Virus record (IMG/VR): IMGVR_UViG_3300042389_000650
Coordinates: 1-20,586 of that record
DNA: 20,586 nucleotides
From: a virus
Direction: 5' to 3' (one strand)
In this document: positions 19,158 to 20,586 of the stretch, in pieces
Position numbering within the stretch: position 1 is the first letter of the stretch
Layout of the letters: the number at the start of each line of letters is the position of its first letter
The notes under the pieces: generated by a model
What the model saw: the letters and a program-made list of their open reading frames with translations, nothing else
Database searches by the model: none
What the model was told of the DNA's origin: nothing
Program-made: the position numbers and the translations under genes

Positions 19158-19381
19158 TGATGACACGCAAAGACTATGTAGAAACTGCAAAGATTCTAAA
19201 TAAGTTTATCAACAAAATTGATTCACTAGAATTTCAAGATTTAGTTTTTGAATTTAGTGAGTGGTTTGCTTCTGACAATCCTAGATTTGATGAGGACAAG
19301 TTTTATTCTGCTTGCATGGTAGATGAACAAGATGTGTTTGCACACATGCAACAATCAACAAGATACAATCCTAACCTGTAA
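19157..19381 (+). CDS. Small phage protein of the ADNPRFD type (74 aa)
   Basis: MMTRKDYVETAKILNKFINK..., with FEFSEWFASDNPRFDEDKFYSAC at residues 31-53. The DNPRFDxxxFxxAC motif is one I associate with a small helical protein found in many phages of diverse hosts, where its function is unknown. Start is ATG 19157 or the next codon (19160). It ends the operon, followed by the terminator at 19394. Confidence 0.82.
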   Translation: MMTRKDYVETAKILNKFINKIDSLEFQDLVFEFSEWFASDNPRFDEDKFYSACMVDEQDVFAHMQQSTRYNPNL

Positions 19382-19393
19382 AATAAAAAACCT

Positions 19394-19425
19394 AAGCAAG
19401 TTTTAAAACTGCTTGATCTTTTTCA
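19394..19425 (+). terminator. Likely rho-independent terminator
   Basis: AAGCAAGTTTT (19394-19404) pairs with AAAACTGCTT (19405-19414) with one bulged A. After GATC follows a run of five T. It is weaker and more AT-rich than the one at 18475. Confidence 0.6.
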
Positions 19426-19443
19426 AAAAAGCTGCCCGACAGG

Positions 19444-19467
19444 TTTTCCACAGGCTGTTGTGGATAA
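19444..19467. promoter_or_regulatory. Inverted pair of DnaA-box-like sites
   Basis: TTTTCCACA (19444-19452, one mismatch to the box) faces TGTGGATAA (19459-19467, exact TTATCCACA on the minus strand). TGCCCGACA lies just before it, as it does before the boxes at 17571. Confidence 0.5.
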
Positions 19468-19478
19468 CTTTACGTGGT

Positions 19479-19494
19479 TGTGATTTTTCTCACA
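19479..19494. promoter_or_regulatory. CRP/GlxR-type palindrome (exact arms)
   Basis: TGTGATTTTTCTCACA is an exact TGTGA-N6-TCACA, 12 bp after the inverted DnaA-like pair and about 73 bp upstream of the -10 at 19560. Confidence 0.6.
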
Positions 19495-19541
19495 TTTATT
19501 GAGCGTCTCACTATTTGGATTTACTAGCCAGTAATTAGATT

Positions 19542-19565
19542 TTTGTCAGCCAGCCATGATAGGAT
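19542..19565 (+). promoter_or_regulatory. TTTGTCAG-N10-TAGGAT promoter
   Basis: TTTGTCAG (19542-19549), 10 bp, TAGGAT (19560-19565). It precedes the operon starting at 19610 with a leader of about 38 nt. Confidence 0.6.
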
Positions 19566-19609
19566 TACAGAGTAATAAAGTAATTAAACAAAAAGAAAGA
19601 GGTTGCCAC

Positions 19610-19819
19610 ATGGCTACTAAACTATACACAATAGAAAACCTACTTGTAGGAAAAACTTATCGCTCACGAAACCGCCACTTTGAGGGTGTAATCACACACG
19701 CAGAAAAGCGTGAAGGAATTTGGTATGGAGAAAATACTGAGGCGTATGTCGTACAGATTGACACGCCTTCCTATTTGTCAGACCGCTATGCTACTGTTGC
19801 AGTAAAGATTGGAGAATAA
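19610..19819 (+). CDS. Small beta-rich protein, unknown function (69 aa)
   Basis: MATKLYTIENLLVGKTYRSRNRHFEGVITHAEKREGIWYGENTEAYVVQIDTPSYLSDRYATVAVKIGE: the strand pattern (LVGKTYRS..EGVITHAEKR, AYVVQI, ATVAVKI) suggests an SH3-like small barrel. The upstream ATG at 19556 is rejected because it would lie upstream of the promoter -10 (19560-19565); AGAGG lies 7 nt before the ATG at 19610. It contains an internal TTTGTCAG-N10-TACTGT. First gene of a run that continues beyond the window. Confidence 0.8.
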   Translation: MATKLYTIENLLVGKTYRSRNRHFEGVITHAEKREGIWYGENTEAYVVQIDTPSYLSDRYATVAVKIGE

Positions 19820-19822
19820 ATA

Positions 19823-19999
19823 ATGAATACATGGGATTGCATGGATTGCTATGATGAGGGCGTACTCTTTTGGGGTAGCACTAATGGCGAATACGACTCA
19901 GAATTTTGTGAGTGTGACAAGGGTGTCATGCTTTACAATGAATACACTGCATGGTACGCTAGTAATGAATTAAACGAATACACATTGGAGAACGCATAA
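19823..19999 (+). CDS. Small zinc-binding-type protein (58 aa)
   Basis: MNTWDCMDCYDEGVLFWGST continues with NGEYDSEFCECDKGVMLYNE and a YTAWYASNELNEYTLENA tail. CxxC at residues 6-9 and CxC at 29-31 make a likely four-cysteine zinc site, as in DnaJ-like knuckles and in the 33-aa protein at 16800. It starts 3 bp after the previous stop, and GGAGAA precedes it. It overlaps the next gene by one base. Confidence 0.75.
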   Translation: MNTWDCMDCYDEGVLFWGSTNGEYDSEFCECDKGVMLYNEYTAWYASNELNEYTLENA

Positions 20000-20214
20000 T
20001 GGAATACCTATACTCTGTCACCGCTACCTATGACTCTGCCTCTGCACCTGTTTGGATTGGTCGTTATAGTGATGCTTTATCTGCCGTTGAAACTTTCCAG
20101 CAATTTGTTGATAGTGGAGATGCAAAAGAATACGCAACAATTAACTTGTCAGAACCTAGTGGCAAGATGCACACAAAGACCCTCTACACAACAGGATTGG
20201 TGGTAACACGATAA
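19999..20214 (+). CDS. Small unknown protein (71 aa)
   Basis: MEYLYSVTATYDSASAPVWIGRYSDALSAVETFQQFVDSGDAKEYATINLSEPSGKMHTKTLYTTGLVVTR: beta-alpha-beta pattern. Shine-Dalgarno TTGGAGAACG lies before the ATG; both ends overlap neighbours by one base (TAATG). Function unknown. Confidence 0.8.
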   Translation: MEYLYSVTATYDSASAPVWIGRYSDALSAVETFQQFVDSGDAKEYATINLSEPSGKMHTKTLYTTGLVVTR

Positions 20215-20534
20215 TGGGAAGCAATTTTGCAACAGACTTAGCAGAAAACATTGACATAAGCCTTGAACAGGCTATTGGTTATCACTTACAAGGTAATCAC
20301 TATCCACCAGTACCACTAAGCATGGTGCCAGTATGCATACAGGCTATTGATTTTGCTAATGAGGATAAGTGGGACGAGACTATTGAAATGCCAGATGGTG
20401 TTTCTTATAAGGGCTTAACCGCTGCACCAGTTTGGGCTATCATTGAGCAACACCACTTGCACGCATGGTTGCCAGAAAACGTTGAAGACTATGATGAAGA
20501 CTTAGGATTTGAATTAGGATTGGGGTTAGAATAA
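20214..20534 (+). CDS. Small phage protein of the NHYPPVPLSM type (106 aa)
   Basis: An acidic N-terminus (DLAENIDISLEQAIGYHLQ) is followed by GNHYPPVPLSMVPVCIQAID (residues 28-47) and DGVSYKGLTAAPVWAIIEQHHLHAWL (65-90), then an acidic tail. The NHYPPVP...APVxAIIExHHLxA pattern is familiar from small proteins of actinobacteriophages (recollection, not checked), where no function is established. It overlaps the previous gene by one base, and the next starts directly after its stop. Confidence 0.85.
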   Translation: MGSNFATDLAENIDISLEQAIGYHLQGNHYPPVPLSMVPVCIQAIDFANEDKWDETIEMPDGVSYKGLTAAPVWAIIEQHHLHAWLPENVEDYDEDLGFELGLGLE

Positions 20535-20586
20535 ATGAGTGCTACAATAAATGACATGGAACTTGTAAAAGCTGATGCATTGAAAG
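20535..20586 (+). CDS. Start of a gene cut by the window edge
   Basis: The ATG at 20535 directly follows the previous stop (TAAATG) and stays open to the edge: MSATINDMELVKADALK. Only 17 residues are visible, so no function can be given; the coupled position supports a real gene. Confidence 0.65.
   Translation, partial: MSATINDMELVKADALK

Overview
The window looks like part of the genome of a tailed double-stranded DNA bacteriophage (Caudoviricetes). It carries tail-fibre-like proteins, a secreted lysozyme-like enzyme, a holin-sized membrane protein, and many tiny, tightly overlapping genes of unknown function. The DNA is AT-rich. I see no tRNA, rRNA, CRISPR array, integrase or insertion sequence. 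Two traits point to an actinobacterial, probably aquatic, host: promoters that would give leaderless mRNAs, and repeated CRP/GlxR-type palindromes. The host is an inference, not something the sequence shows.

Left part (1-14700), almost all on the minus strand: structural and late-type genes. Reading in the direction of transcription there is a single-pass membrane protein (14676-14410). It is followed by an operon of a beta-sandwich-like protein, a 28-residue peptide and a collagen-like protein (14089-12882). Next comes a monocistronic gene for two fibronectin-III-like domains fused to a roughly 115-residue Phe/Pro tract (12841-11885). Then comes an eleven-gene operon (11734-3907) with eight separate 2-oxoglutarate/Fe(II) oxygenases, two related beta-rich proteins of a DUF6065-like type and one short-chain dehydrogenase. 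The last block (3195-21) holds a second beta-sandwich protein, a 74-residue protein, a short fibre protein and a 682-residue repetitive tail fibre. One plus-strand gene (3338-3910, secreted transglycosylase-like) interrupts this arm.

Middle (14826-17018): a plus-strand operon of five genes (nuclease-like protein, zinc ribbon, three small proteins) meets a run of minus-strand micro-genes, several with paired cysteines.

Right part (17019-20586): very short genes with Shine-Dalgarno sites and ATG/TAA overlaps, fired outward from compact intergenic modules. These modules reuse the same parts: TTTGTCAG-N10-TAnnnT promoters, TGTGN-N6-TCACA palindromes, DnaA-box-like TTATCCACA sites and rho-independent terminators. 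This resembles an early-gene arm that may contain a replication start.

Two expression styles separate the arms. First genes of left and central transcripts mostly have TGnTAYAAT 6-9 nt before the ATG and no Shine-Dalgarno site. The right-arm genes have a leader with a GAAAGG-like Shine-Dalgarno site. The most striking system is the oxygenase operon beside two proline-rich surface-type proteins (collagen-like and Phe/Pro-rich). I infer a virion-protein or surface hydroxylation system, which the sequence suggests but does not prove.
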